A DNA stretch of 11,506 bases from positions 1-11,506 of the forward strand of contig JAZRNK010000153.1 of assembly GCA_045648145.1 (NCBI GenBank). Reading direction: 5' to 3'. The DNA comes from UMGS172 sp045648145 (GTDB lineage Bacteria; Bacillota; Clostridia; Oscillospirales; Acutalibacteraceae). This document shows positions 1 through 6,875 of the stretch, piece by piece. Numbering within the stretch: the stretch's first letter is position 1; every line of letters starts with the position of its first letter. The notes under the pieces are model-generated. The model was not told the origin of the DNA, did no database searches, and saw nothing but the letters and a program-made list of their open reading frames with translations. The position numbers and the translations under genes were made by a program.

Positions 1-112
1 GGTTATTGTTGCATTGAGTCTTGTGATTAAGAAAGCGACTAAAAAGAAAGCATCGCCCATTGTGTTGATAATTACTTCGGCGGTTTTGGGCGCGGCCATA
101 TATTCTGTGTAA
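1..112 (+). CDS. C-terminal end of a membrane protein, possibly ChrA-type chromate transporter (partial)
   Basis: An open frame runs from the left edge (codons from position 2) to a TAA at 110-112, giving 36 residues. It has a basic stretch (KKATKKK) followed by a hydrophobic segment (SPIVLIITSAVLGAAIYSV) that ends the protein, which is the layout of a cytoplasmic loop leading into a last transmembrane helix. The pattern 'K-x-SPI-hydrophobic-S-A-hydrophobic-LG' at the very C-terminus is reminiscent of CHR (ChrA) chromate transporters, which end in such a helix. That family call is recognition from a short tail only and is tentative. The coding status is supported by in-frame length and by the promoter and RBS of the next gene starting right after the stop. 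Confidence 0.55.
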   Translation, partial: VIVALSLVIKKATKKKASPIVLIITSAVLGAAIYSV

Positions 113-119
113 AAGATTG

Positions 120-148
120 TTGCGAACAGATTGTTTTTGTGATATATT
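120..148 (+). promoter_or_regulatory. Putative sigma-A promoter for the SEAL-like lipoprotein gene
   Basis: TTGCGA (120-125) and TATATT (143-148) are separated by 17 bp, and the -10 is preceded by TG one base upstream (140-141), making an extended -10. The -10 matches consensus at 5 of 6 and the -35 at 4 of 6. It lies in the 56-bp gap between the upstream stop and the 169 start. A GGAGGGG ribosome binding site follows at 155-161. Assigned by eye only. Confidence 0.45.
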
Positions 149-168
149 TGTCTCGGAGGGGATAAAAA

Positions 169-1293
169 ATGAAAAGAATATTATCGCTTTTATTAGTATT
201 TTCTTTGATTTTTGCTTTGTGCGCGTGTGGTTCAAGGCAGGCAGATGACGTTGTGGCAAATAACGGCACGACAAGTCAAACAGAAGAATTCAAAAAACCG
301 GAAAATTATGCATCGGTTTTACTTGTGACAATTAATCCTCAGTTTAAATTGTATTTAGATGCTGCAGGTGGAGTTCTTGCAGTTGAACCGGTTAATGATG
401 ATGCAAAAAGTGTTGCTAAAAAAGTAAACACTAAAAGCGCAGAAATTGATGTTGTTATGGAGAGCATCGTTGCGGCTGCTAAGGACGGCGGTTTTGTTGA
501 AAAGTCGGTAACCGTTAAGCTTGATGTGGTTGAGATTAAGGACGAGACCTTTGATACACAGAAGGTCATAAACGAAGCAACTGTTGCTGTAGATAACGGG
601 TTTGAAAAGCTTGATGTTGAGGCGGAGGTTACTGTTGCTGTTTCGGCAAACAAAAACGAGAGCAGTAGCACACAAACAACATCCGGCGAAAATCAATCTG
701 TACAAACCGGTGTTACTAATGATAAAAATAATACCGAACCTGAGCATAAACACGAGTATTCTGAACCGACCTGTGTAGAACCTGCCAAATGTTCTTGTGG
801 CCAAGTACAAGGCAAGGCTACGGGAGTACACCGCTATGAGAACGGAAAATGTGTTTATTGTAATATACAGGAGCCCAAGGTTGAATATACCGACGTTCAA
901 AAAATGAACGGTGTTTGGACGACACAATACGTTATCAATGGAACGCTTTATGATGTGGAGCTTACGTTGACAGGTGAACTGGGAGTATCCTTAGGCTTTG
1001 GCGACCCGTTTAGCAATCTTCCAGAAGATTTTCAAGAAGACATAAGGCAAATGGGTGGGGATTCTTACGTCAAGTTTGACGGCAAAGAGTTTTATATTGG
1101 CCGAGGTGACGGAGACGGACTTGCAAAAGTATCGGGCTCTTCAGACTTGGTTATTATTACCGACCTTGAAGGTGCAAAGCTTAATCTTTCAAGGGTGGAT
1201 GAAAACACGTTGAAGGTTGATAGCTTGTCGGACGCGTTCTCAGTTTTGGGTGAGATACCAAAGGGAACAAAATTTGTGTTCGTAAAAGAATAA
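169..1293 (+). CDS. Lipoprotein with RsgI/SEAL-like domain, Cys-rich motif and C-terminal beta-rich domain
   Basis: 374 residues. Residues 1-19 are a lipoprotein signal peptide (MKRILSLLLV...) with lipobox L17-C18-A19-C20, so the mature protein should be diacylated at Cys20 and sit outside the membrane. Residues about 47-160 resemble the extracytoplasmic middle domain of RsgI-type anti-sigma factors (SEAL domain): a strand with T-I-N-P (N56-P57), a hydrophobic 'LYLDAAGGVLAVEPVNDDA' strand-turn, then a helix and two beta strands. In RsgI proteins autoproteolysis occurs at that Asn-Pro bond. No cytoplasmic sigma-binding segment and no transmembrane helix are present, so this is not itself a classical anti-sigma factor. 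A polar Ser/Thr/Asn/Glu linker (about 161-192) leads to a short Cys/His motif (H193, H195, C202, C208, C210, H221, C228, C231), common as a repeat in gut Firmicutes surface proteins. The C-terminal ~130 residues look beta-rich and lipocalin-like ('MNGVWTTQYVINGTLYDVEL'). The start follows GGAGGGG at 155-161. Function is unknown. Confidence 0.85.
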   Translation: MKRILSLLLVFSLIFALCACGSRQADDVVANNGTTSQTEEFKKPENYASVLLVTINPQFKLYLDAAGGVLAVEPVNDDAKSVAKKVNTKSAEIDVVMESIVAAAKDGGFVEKSVTVKLDVVEIKDETFDTQKVINEATVAVDNGFEKLDVEAEVTVAVSANKNESSSTQTTSGENQSVQTGVTNDKNNTEPEHKHEYSEPTCVEPAKCSCGQVQGKATGVHRYENGKCVYCNIQEPKVEYTDVQKMNGVWTTQYVINGTLYDVELTLTGELGVSLGFGDPFSNLPEDFQEDIRQMGGDSYVKFDGKEFYIGRGDGDGLAKVSGSSDLVIITDLEGAKLNLSRVDENTLKVDSLSDAFSVLGEIPKGTKFVFVKE

Positions 1294-1305
1294 TATGTAA
1301 TAATT

Positions 1306-1343
1306 AAAACCGCAGCTCCCTAAGGGAGTTGCGGTTTTGTTTT
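1306..1343. terminator. Intrinsic terminator between convergent genes
   Basis: A 15-bp stem (1306-1320 with 1324-1338, one G-U pair) closes a TAA loop and is followed on the plus strand by TTTTGTTTT. It lies 12 bp after the stop of the lipoprotein gene and just downstream of the araC-type gene on the other strand. The arm begins with AAAA after TAATT, so on the minus strand it also ends in a short U run. It can plausibly terminate both transcripts. Confidence 0.85.
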
Positions 1344-1357
1344 AAGTGTGCTATGTT

Positions 1358-2116
1358 TTATGACTTTGTAAAGCTTGACGGTGAGGCACCGGAATGTTTT
1401 TTAAATGTTTTCGAGAAGGTGAAAACATCGTCATAGCCTACCATACGTGCGGTTTCGCCGACGTTAAGTCCGCTCGAAAGCAAAACCTGCGCCTTTTTAA
1501 CCTTATATTTAATTATATATTCTTGCATGGTAACGCCTTTTTGCTCTTTAAATAATCGGGATAGATATCGGCTGTTAAGACCTAATTCGGCCGCAATATC
1601 GGAAACGCATAGCTTGTGCATATAGTTTGATTTAATATAGTCGGCTGCCGTTTTGACATAGTTGTTTTCTTGAGGTACGTCCTCAAACAGTTCTGACACA
1701 AATTCAAACAACTTGCCTGTTAAAAACTCGGTACGGGTGTGCTGTAAAACGTCGGCCTGGAGCATTTCTATTATGATTTTGCCATCGACATCCTTTACGT
1801 CATCTATTTCATCAAAAATGCTTGCAAGCTCGCCGTCGAAGCTGAACCAGATATATTCCCAAGGCTCGTCCTTATCGGCAATATATGTATACATACTGCC
1901 GGGCTTTATAATAAACATTTGCCCTGCCGTAACCTTTTTGGGTACGCCGTTTTTTATAAAGGTGCCATGTCCTTTTATAACATAATGTATAAGATAATAA
2001 TCGGTATAGGAATAACTGAATTGGTAACGGGGAGTGCATTTTTCCCATCCCAAAGTTAAAACGTTTAAGGTTTTGTAGCCTTTGTTTTCAATAGCATATC
2101 TTTTGTAAGTTCTCAT
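1358..2116 (-). CDS. AraC-family transcriptional regulator with N-terminal cupin sensor
   Basis: 252 residues from the chosen start. The N-terminal ~100 residues are an AraC-type cupin ligand-binding domain (strand motif 'YYLIHYVIKGHGTFIKNG', then 'AGQMFIIKPGS' and 'PWEYIWFSFDG'), the kind that binds a small sugar. The C-terminal ~85 residues carry the paired helix-turn-helix of the family: HTH1 around 171-194 (VSDIAAELGLNSRYLSRLFK) and HTH2 around 219-249, with the signature ending 'GYDDVFTFSKTFKKHSGASP'. The frame is open to 2164, but the ATGs at 2164 and 2137 fall inside the predicted -35 and -10 elements. The ATG at 2116 has GGTGAT (2120-2125) just upstream, so it is preferred. The gene is divergent from melA and most likely controls it; the shared 172-bp region has repeats suited to AraC binding. 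Probably an activator by family precedent, with a galactoside or GH16 product as inducer. The ligand is inferred from context only. Confidence 0.92.
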   Translation of the reverse strand: MRTYKRYAIENKGYKTLNVLTLGWEKCTPRYQFSYSYTDYYLIHYVIKGHGTFIKNGVPKKVTAGQMFIIKPGSMYTYIADKDEPWEYIWFSFDGELASIFDEIDDVKDVDGKIIIEMLQADVLQHTRTEFLTGKLFEFVSELFEDVPQENNYVKTAADYIKSNYMHKLCVSDIAAELGLNSRYLSRLFKEQKGVTMQEYIIKYKVKKAQVLLSSGLNVGETARMVGYDDVFTFSKTFKKHSGASPSSFTKS

Positions 2117-2135
2117 AAAATCACCGTCCAAAGTC

Positions 2136-2164
2136 ATAATAGCATATATTTTTGCAATATGCAA
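2136..2164 (-). promoter_or_regulatory. Putative promoter of the araC-type gene
   Basis: Read on the minus strand: TTGCAT (2164-2159), 17-bp spacer, TATTAT (2141-2136), with TGC directly before the -10 (extended -10). Transcription would begin near 2129, downstream of the two alternative upstream ATGs, which supports translation from 2116. A 13-bp inverted repeat with arms TTGCA/TGCAA and centre ATA (2152-2164) overlaps the -35 and could be an operator. Confidence 0.55.
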
Positions 2165-2169
2165 GAAAA

Positions 2170-2232
2170 GTTACATTTTGACATATAGGGGTTACATTGT
2201 GCAATGGCGAATTAAATATGTTTTGTTGTAAC
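2170..2232. promoter_or_regulatory. Candidate AraC operator: 21-bp-phased GTTACATT direct repeats plus an inverted copy
   Basis: GTTACATT occurs at 2170-2177 and again at 2191-2198, exactly 21 bp apart (two helical turns). Similarity extends as GTTACATTnTG. A core in the opposite orientation, TGTAAC, is at 2227-2232, next to the predicted melA -10. A perfect inverted repeat CATTG-TG-CAATG (2195-2206) overlaps the second copy. AraC-family activators typically bind two direct half-sites about 21 bp apart immediately upstream of, or overlapping, a weak -35. Here the next 21-bp step falls at 2212, the start of the weak -35. The upstream copy also lies next to the -35 of the divergent araC gene, so autoregulation is possible. 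Binding is inferred. Confidence 0.55.
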
Positions 2233-2240
2233 ATTATAGT
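2212..2240 (+). promoter_or_regulatory. Putative activator-dependent promoter of melA-GH16 operon
   Basis: TTAAAT (2212-2217), 17-bp spacer, TATAGT (2235-2240). The -10 is good (5 of 6) but the -35 is poor, as expected for a promoter that needs an activator bound just upstream. Transcription would start near 2247, leaving a leader of about 40 nt before the AAAAGGAG ribosome binding site at 2274-2281. The leader contains TGTT-AATC-AACA (2255-2266), a weak dyad of unknown meaning. Confidence 0.45.
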
Positions 2241-2288
2241 GTAATTCGTGTTGGTGTTAATCAACATTTAAATAAAAGGAGATTTATT

Positions 2289-3611
2289 ATGGTTAAAATC
2301 ACATTTATGGGTGCGGGCAGCACTATATTCGCAAAAAACGTACTTGGTGACGCAATGCTTTCAGATGCATTGCACGATTCAGAAATAGCTCTTTACGACA
2401 TTGACAAAGATAGACTCGAGGAGTCATATCAGTTGATGGTTAATTTGAACAAAAACATTAACGAGTCGAGAGCCACCATTAAATCTTACTTGGGCGTTGA
2501 AAACCGTAAGGACGCTTTAAGAAATGCAACCTTTGTTGTTAACGCAATTCAGGTTGGCGGTTACGAGCCGAGTACAGTTATAGATTTTGAAATTCCTAAA
2601 AAATACGGTTTAAAGCAGACCATTGCCGATACTTTAGGTATAGGCGGTATTTTCAGAGCGCTTCGTACCATTCCGATTATGCGTGAGTTTGCCGAGGATA
2701 TAGAAGAGGTTTGCCCTGATGCTTGGTTCCTAAATTACTCTAACCCGATGGCAATGCTTACAGGCTATATGCAGAGATATACCAAGGTTAAGACGGTTGG
2801 TTTGTGCCATAGCGTTCAGCATTGTACACAAAGCTTGTATGACACTTTACGTGTACCTAAGCCCGAAGGCTTGATTGAAAAGGTTGCAGGTATTAACCAT
2901 ATGGCTTGGTTGCTTGAGCTTAAGGATAAAGATGGCAATGACATTTATCCTGAAATTCGCAAAATGGCAGCAGAGCTTCCTTACAATCCTAAGAGCATTA
3001 ACCTTGTAAGACTGGATTATCTTAGAAAGTTTGGCTATTACGTAACCGAGAGTAGTGAGCATAATGCTGAGTACAATCCGTTCTACATAAAGAACAAATA
3101 TCCTGAGCTTATTGAGAAATTTAACATTCCGCTTGACGAGTATCCTCGTCGTTGCGTTAAGCAGATTGCAGACTGGAAAAAACAGAAGGAAGAGCTTTTT
3201 GCAGGCGGCAATGTAACACACACTCGTTCTAAAGAATACGCTTCTCATATTATGGAGGCTATAGTTACTGACAAACCCTATAAAATTAACGGTAACGTAA
3301 TTAATAACGGCCTTATTCCGAACTTGCCGGCAGATGCTTGTGTTGAGGTTCCCTGTATGGTTGACGGAACAGGCATTCACCCCGTTTACGTTGGTGATTT
3401 GCCGTTGCATTTGGCAGCTATGAACATGACCAACATTAATCCTCAGATGTTGGCTATTAACGCTGCAGTTACTAAAAAGCGAGAGGATGTTTACTATGCC
3501 GCTATGATGGACCCGCATACCGCTGCTGAGCTATCAATAGAGGATATTATTGCAATGTGTGACGAGATGATTGAGGCACACAACGCAACACCCTTTAAAG
3601 TTTTGTGGTAA
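2289..3611 (+). CDS. melA: GH4 alpha-galactosidase (MelA type), NAD- and Mn-dependent
   Basis: 440 residues, close to the ~450 of E. coli MelA, which it resembles throughout. Family 4 enzymes cleave alpha-galactosides (melibiose, raffinose-type oligomers) in the cytoplasm by a redox-elimination mechanism that uses NAD+ and a divalent metal. Visible marks: the Rossmann dinucleotide motif at the N-terminus (FMGAGS, residues 6-11), 'IADTLGIGGIFRALRTIP' around 112-129, the metal-binding 'CHSV' at 173-176, 'GINHMAW' at 201-207, 'VTESSEH' at 252-258, and 'AAMMDPHTAAEL' near the C-terminus. The CHSV form is that of alpha-galactosidases and alpha-glucosidases; phospho-beta-glucosidases of the family differ at this point. 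There is no signal peptide. An AAAAGGAG site lies 8 nt before the ATG. The first GH16 lipoprotein gene follows after 41 bp with no terminator between, so the two are probably co-transcribed. Confidence 0.95.
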   Translation: MVKITFMGAGSTIFAKNVLGDAMLSDALHDSEIALYDIDKDRLEESYQLMVNLNKNINESRATIKSYLGVENRKDALRNATFVVNAIQVGGYEPSTVIDFEIPKKYGLKQTIADTLGIGGIFRALRTIPIMREFAEDIEEVCPDAWFLNYSNPMAMLTGYMQRYTKVKTVGLCHSVQHCTQSLYDTLRVPKPEGLIEKVAGINHMAWLLELKDKDGNDIYPEIRKMAAELPYNPKSINLVRLDYLRKFGYYVTESSEHNAEYNPFYIKNKYPELIEKFNIPLDEYPRRCVKQIADWKKQKEELFAGGNVTHTRSKEYASHIMEAIVTDKPYKINGNVINNGLIPNLPADACVEVPCMVDGTGIHPVYVGDLPLHLAAMNMTNINPQMLAINAAVTKKREDVYYAAMMDPHTAAELSIEDIIAMCDEMIEAHNATPFKVLW

Positions 3612-3652
3612 AATTTATTTTAAAAATATGAACACAGGAAAGAGATGATTTC

Positions 3653-5053
3653 ATGAAAAGAGTTTTGTCACTTTTAATAGTAACGCTTATGGTTGTGGCT
3701 GTTTTTGCAGGCTGCGGCGGCGATAAGGGTGGTAGCAGTTCGTTATCGTCATCGTCATCGTCTAATATTACGACGGTAAGCAAGGATGACCAGACGTCGA
3801 CGAACGTTTCGGTCAATATGCCATCAACCACCGAGCAGGTTTTTCCGCTTACTGCAGAAAACATCGAGCAGTATAAAATTGTGTTACCTAATTTCAACAT
3901 CTCTTACCTGGTTGTTCGTAAGGTAAATCAGCTCTGCGACCTGATATTTGAAGTAACAGGCAAAAGATTGTCGGTTGTTCGCGATGATGAGGTCGGCGGT
4001 GATTATGAAATTATAATTGGTGATTGTAACCGCGAGGGTGTGTCACCTGTAGCCGATTATGAGAAATATGAAATAAGAAATAATGGTAAAACCCTGTACG
4101 TTAACGGCGGCAGAAACTATTCGGTAGCCTATGCTGTTGATCGACTGATTGAAGATATCCGTGATAATAATAAACTCGATGGAAAAAATGAGTCGGGCAC
4201 GTACGATAATACAATGGATTATCGCCTTGTCTGGACCGACGAGTTTAATACGCTTGATTTGAACACCTGGACCGCCGTAAATGAGGTTCAGCCGCATTAT
4301 GGCAATTTCTACGGTATGGGCACTGCCCGTTCGACTGATCCCGAAAACTTTGGTGTAAAAGACGGCAAGATGTATCATGCCGCAACATACGACGCCGAAA
4401 ACTTCTATGGCACTTATGCAACAACAAAGAATTCCGTAAACTTTACCTACGGATATATGGAGATTAGCTCGAGCCTTGCTGATGGTGACGGCATTTGGCA
4501 CGCTTTTTGGACCTGGAGTGACGCAAGAGATCACTTAGAGTTTGATATTATGGAATGCTGGAGCGGCGCACATTATTACGTTGGTTATTTGCACGAGTTT
4601 GTTGATGCTCAGCAGGTTTATATAAACGGCAAGGGCAATGAGGACCCACACTCCTACGTAATGCGTGATAAGGTTGTTGAGCACAACGCATTCTACACTG
4701 GTGGCGACAAAGCACCTTATTGGGACAAATCGGTCACAATGCACGAAGATATGCACACGTTCAGTTGTGAATGGACCGAGACCGACGTTAGCTACTTCCG
4801 TGACGGTGAGCGCGTGTTCAATTATGTTTATGCCGGAACGGAAAATGCCTATCTTTATTCAAAGCCTCATTATTTCATCTTAAGCATGCTTGTTGGCTCG
4901 AACTACAGAGATTACGACGATGATGAAGAGCCGTATGGAACCAAGAGACCCAAGCTTGAGGGTGAGTATTGGGATAATGGCCGCAACACCTGGACTATTG
5001 AGTATTTGCAGTTGTTCCAAAAAGATGGATGGTATTTAAAACTTGGTAAATAA
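3653..5053 (+). CDS. GH16 endo-glycanase lipoprotein, paralogue 1 (short form, one N-terminal module)
   Basis: 466 residues. The signal peptide has lipobox F18-A19-G20-C21, so the enzyme should be anchored on the outer face of the membrane. A Gly/Ser/Thr-rich linker (about 22-65) follows. Residues about 72-172 form an alpha/beta module ('YKIVLPNFN', 'DYEIIIGDCNREGV', 'GKTLYVNGGRNYSVAYAVDRL') like the non-catalytic N-terminal domain of GH20/GH67/GH84-type enzymes. The GH16 jelly-roll runs from 'RLVWTDEF' (191-198) to 'WTIEYLQLFQKDG' (447-459). The catalytic motif is E296-F-D298-I-M-E301 (nucleophile, assisting Asp, acid/base), and 'GIWHAFW' and 'MHTFSCEW' are typical flanking strands. GH16 enzymes cut internal beta-1,3 or beta-1,4 bonds in glucans or galactans; the exact substrate cannot be read from sequence. 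It lacks the first of the two modules present in its three relatives. RBS AGGAAAGAG is at 3636-3644, and paralogue 2 starts 21 bp downstream. Confidence 0.9.
   Translation: MKRVLSLLIVTLMVVAVFAGCGGDKGGSSSLSSSSSSNITTVSKDDQTSTNVSVNMPSTTEQVFPLTAENIEQYKIVLPNFNISYLVVRKVNQLCDLIFEVTGKRLSVVRDDEVGGDYEIIIGDCNREGVSPVADYEKYEIRNNGKTLYVNGGRNYSVAYAVDRLIEDIRDNNKLDGKNESGTYDNTMDYRLVWTDEFNTLDLNTWTAVNEVQPHYGNFYGMGTARSTDPENFGVKDGKMYHAATYDAENFYGTYATTKNSVNFTYGYMEISSSLADGDGIWHAFWTWSDARDHLEFDIMECWSGAHYYVGYLHEFVDAQQVYINGKGNEDPHSYVMRDKVVEHNAFYTGGDKAPYWDKSVTMHEDMHTFSCEWTETDVSYFRDGERVFNYVYAGTENAYLYSKPHYFILSMLVGSNYRDYDDDEEPYGTKRPKLEGEYWDNGRNTWTIEYLQLFQKDGWYLKLGK
3745..3762 (+). repeat. Hexanucleotide microsatellite ATCGTC x3 in the serine linker
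   Basis: Three perfect tandem copies of ATCGTC lie in the linker of paralogue 1, just after the lipidated Cys, and encode part of a polyserine run. Changes in copy number would keep frame and only alter spacer length between the membrane anchor and the enzyme. Confidence 0.75.
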
Positions 5054-5074
5054 TTTTAGGAGTAGGTTAGCGCA

Positions 5075-6784
5075 ATGAAAAGATTTTTAGCTTTGATTTT
5101 GGTAATGCTTGTTGCTATAGGGCTGTTTTGTGGCTGCGGCGGAAGCGATGAAAATCCGTCCGACACAGTACAGACCGAGGGAATCGTTAATTTCGCCGAA
5201 AAAGGCTTCAGTATAGTGCGTCCCGAGGGTGATGATATTATTTTCGGTTTTGCTACCAAGATTTTTAAAGCCGTAAAAGAGAAAACGGGCAAAACCCTTC
5301 AAAATACCGATGACGCATACGAGGAAAATCCAAATGGTGAAATTCTAATTGGTTTTACAAATCGTGAAGAGTCAAGCCTGATTTTCGACCATATTATTGA
5401 AAAGGGTACAGGTCATGAAAGTGAGTATGGTATCGCCTATATTAACGGAAAAATCGTTATAAACGCATTTTCCAGCGCAGGACTTGAAGCGGCGGTTAAT
5501 AAGTTTATTGCCGACTACTGTCAGACCGGTAAGATTGATGCCGCCGAAAAGTACGTATACTGTCAAGAGGGCGAGCAGGGCGGTTATAGAATTAACGGAC
5601 TTAGAGCCGCCTGCTACAGAATAGTAATACCTAACTTTAATCACTCGTATATTGTAACTCGCAAAATCGAGGAACTGTGTGAATTATTAAAAACTGACGG
5701 TGCCGTGCCTGATGTTATAACCGATGACGTTTCGGCTCTAAATGGATATGAAATTGTCATTGGCGACTGTAACCGTGACGGTGTAAAAACCATTGCCGAG
5801 CACGAAAAGTATGAAATCGTCAATAGCGGCAGAACGGTTTATATAAACGGCGGACGAAATTATTCAGTAGCTTATGCGGTTGATTTGCTTATCAAACAAC
5901 TGAAGCAAAGCAAAGAAATAACGGTTGAAAACAAGAGCGGTACATACGAAAACAAGTTAGATTATCGTCTTGTTTGGACTGATGAGTTTGATACTCTTGA
6001 TTTAAATACCTGGAATGCCGTAAACGAGGTACAGCCATACTACGGTAGCTTTTATGGCAAGGGTACAGCCCGTTCGACCGATCCTGCCAACTTTGGTGTA
6101 AAGGATGGCAAAATGTACCATACGGCAACATATGACGATGAAAACTTTTATGGTACATATGCTACCACCGCTAATTCGGTTAAGTTTACATACGGATATA
6201 CTGAAATCAGCTCGAGCCTTGCTGACGGTGACGGCATTTGGCACGCCTTCTGGACCTGGAGTAATGCTAAAGAGCACATAGAGTTCGATATTATGGAGTG
6301 CTGGAGTGGTGCCGATTACTACGTAAGCTATGTGCACGAATTCTTGGGCGGTAAGCACGTTTTGATGTATGGCGAGGGTACCGAAGACCCACATATTTTT
6401 GTAAAACGTGACGGTTTTTATGAGCACGAGGTTTATTGGAAGGACATTTGTCTTGACCGCTCAACCAATATGCACGATCAGATGCACACCTTCGGATGTG
6501 AGTGGACCGAGTCGGACGTTAAATTTATGCGTGATGGCGAAATTACCATGACTTACGTTTATGAGGGCACAGAAAACGCATTTTTGTATGAAAAACCTCA
6601 TTATTTTATTTTAAGTATGCTGGTAGGTTCAAATCAGCGTAACTACCCTGATGACGGTAACCCCGTCGGTCAGAGAAGACCCAAACTTGACGGAGATTAT
6701 TGGTACAACGGCCGTAACACCTGGACAATTGAGTATTTACAGTTGTTCCAAAGAGACGGTGCATATCTTTGGCTTGCAGAATAA
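5075..6784 (+). CDS. GH16 endo-glycanase lipoprotein, paralogue 2 (two N-terminal modules)
   Basis: 569 residues, with lipobox F18-C19-G20-C21. Two related modules precede the enzyme. Module 1 is about 38-150 ('GFSIVRPEG', 'TGKTLQNTDD', 'GEILIGFTNREES', 'GKIVINAFSSAGLEAAVNKF'). Module 2 is about 178-280 ('YRIVIPNFNHSY', 'YEIVIGDCNRDGV', 'GRTVYINGGRNYSVAYAVD'). They align with each other along their whole length and look like an internal duplication. The GH16 domain spans about 297-569, with catalytic E403-F-D405-I-M-E408 and 'MHTFGCEW' at 470-477. It is most similar to paralogue 1 in the block 'EVQPYYGSFYGKGTARSTDP'. It begins 21 bp after paralogue 1 with AGGAG at 5058-5062, a longer than usual 12-nt spacing that suggests modest initiation or translational coupling. 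A stem-loop follows the stop codon. Confidence 0.9.
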   Translation: MKRFLALILVMLVAIGLFCGCGGSDENPSDTVQTEGIVNFAEKGFSIVRPEGDDIIFGFATKIFKAVKEKTGKTLQNTDDAYEENPNGEILIGFTNREESSLIFDHIIEKGTGHESEYGIAYINGKIVINAFSSAGLEAAVNKFIADYCQTGKIDAAEKYVYCQEGEQGGYRINGLRAACYRIVIPNFNHSYIVTRKIEELCELLKTDGAVPDVITDDVSALNGYEIVIGDCNRDGVKTIAEHEKYEIVNSGRTVYINGGRNYSVAYAVDLLIKQLKQSKEITVENKSGTYENKLDYRLVWTDEFDTLDLNTWNAVNEVQPYYGSFYGKGTARSTDPANFGVKDGKMYHTATYDDENFYGTYATTANSVKFTYGYTEISSSLADGDGIWHAFWTWSNAKEHIEFDIMECWSGADYYVSYVHEFLGGKHVLMYGEGTEDPHIFVKRDGFYEHEVYWKDICLDRSTNMHDQMHTFGCEWTESDVKFMRDGEITMTYVYEGTENAFLYEKPHYFILSMLVGSNQRNYPDDGNPVGQRRPKLDGDYWYNGRNTWTIEYLQLFQRDGAYLWLAE

Positions 6785-6786
6785 TT

Positions 6787-6813
6787 AGCAAGGGCTGTTT
6801 ATCAGCCCTTGCT
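6787..6813 (+). terminator. Intra-operon hairpin after paralogue 2 (weak or partial terminator)
   Basis: An 11-bp perfect stem (6787-6797 with 6803-6813) closes a TTTAT loop, starting 2 nt after the stop. It is followed by TAATATAATTTTATC, an interrupted U tract, so termination is likely incomplete. No clear promoter was found between it and paralogue 3, so read-through would be needed for the downstream gene. It may lower downstream expression or protect the upstream mRNA from 3' decay. Confidence 0.6.
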
Positions 6814-6863
6814 TAATATAATTTTATCATTGTTTTCTTTAAAGACGAATCGTGAAATGGTAC

Positions 6864-6870
6864 AGGAGGA
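6864..6870 (+). promoter_or_regulatory. Ribosome binding site that fixes the start of paralogue 3
   Basis: AGGAGGA ends 5 nt before the ATG at 6876. The open frame extends upstream to a GTG at 6852, but that start would translate through this site, has no RBS of its own, and would put eight extra residues before the MKR lipoprotein start conserved in all four paralogues. Confidence 0.85.
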
Positions 6871-6875
6871 TATAT

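Noticed and set aside
355..927. Minus-strand open frame (190 codons) opposite the SEAL-like lipoprotein
   Set aside because: No RBS or recognisable domain, and the plus-strand gene has a signal peptide, RBS and promoter. Treated as a shadow.
2117..2164. Upstream ATG starts (2164 and 2137) for the AraC-type gene
   Set aside because: They overlap the predicted -35 and -10 elements and lack a ribosome binding site; 2116 has GGTGAT in position.
2255..2266. TGTT-AATC-AACA dyad as a catabolite-repression (cre) site in the melA leader
   Set aside because: It lacks the central CG of cre sites and has arms of only four bases; chance is a sufficient explanation.
2847..3518. Minus-strand open frame opposite melA
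   Set aside because: The plus strand encodes a full-length GH4 enzyme with conserved motifs; the antisense frame has no support.
6852..6875. GTG start giving an eight-residue N-terminal extension of paralogue 3
   Set aside because: It would read through the AGGAGGA ribosome binding site and displace the MKR lipoprotein signal start conserved in all paralogues.
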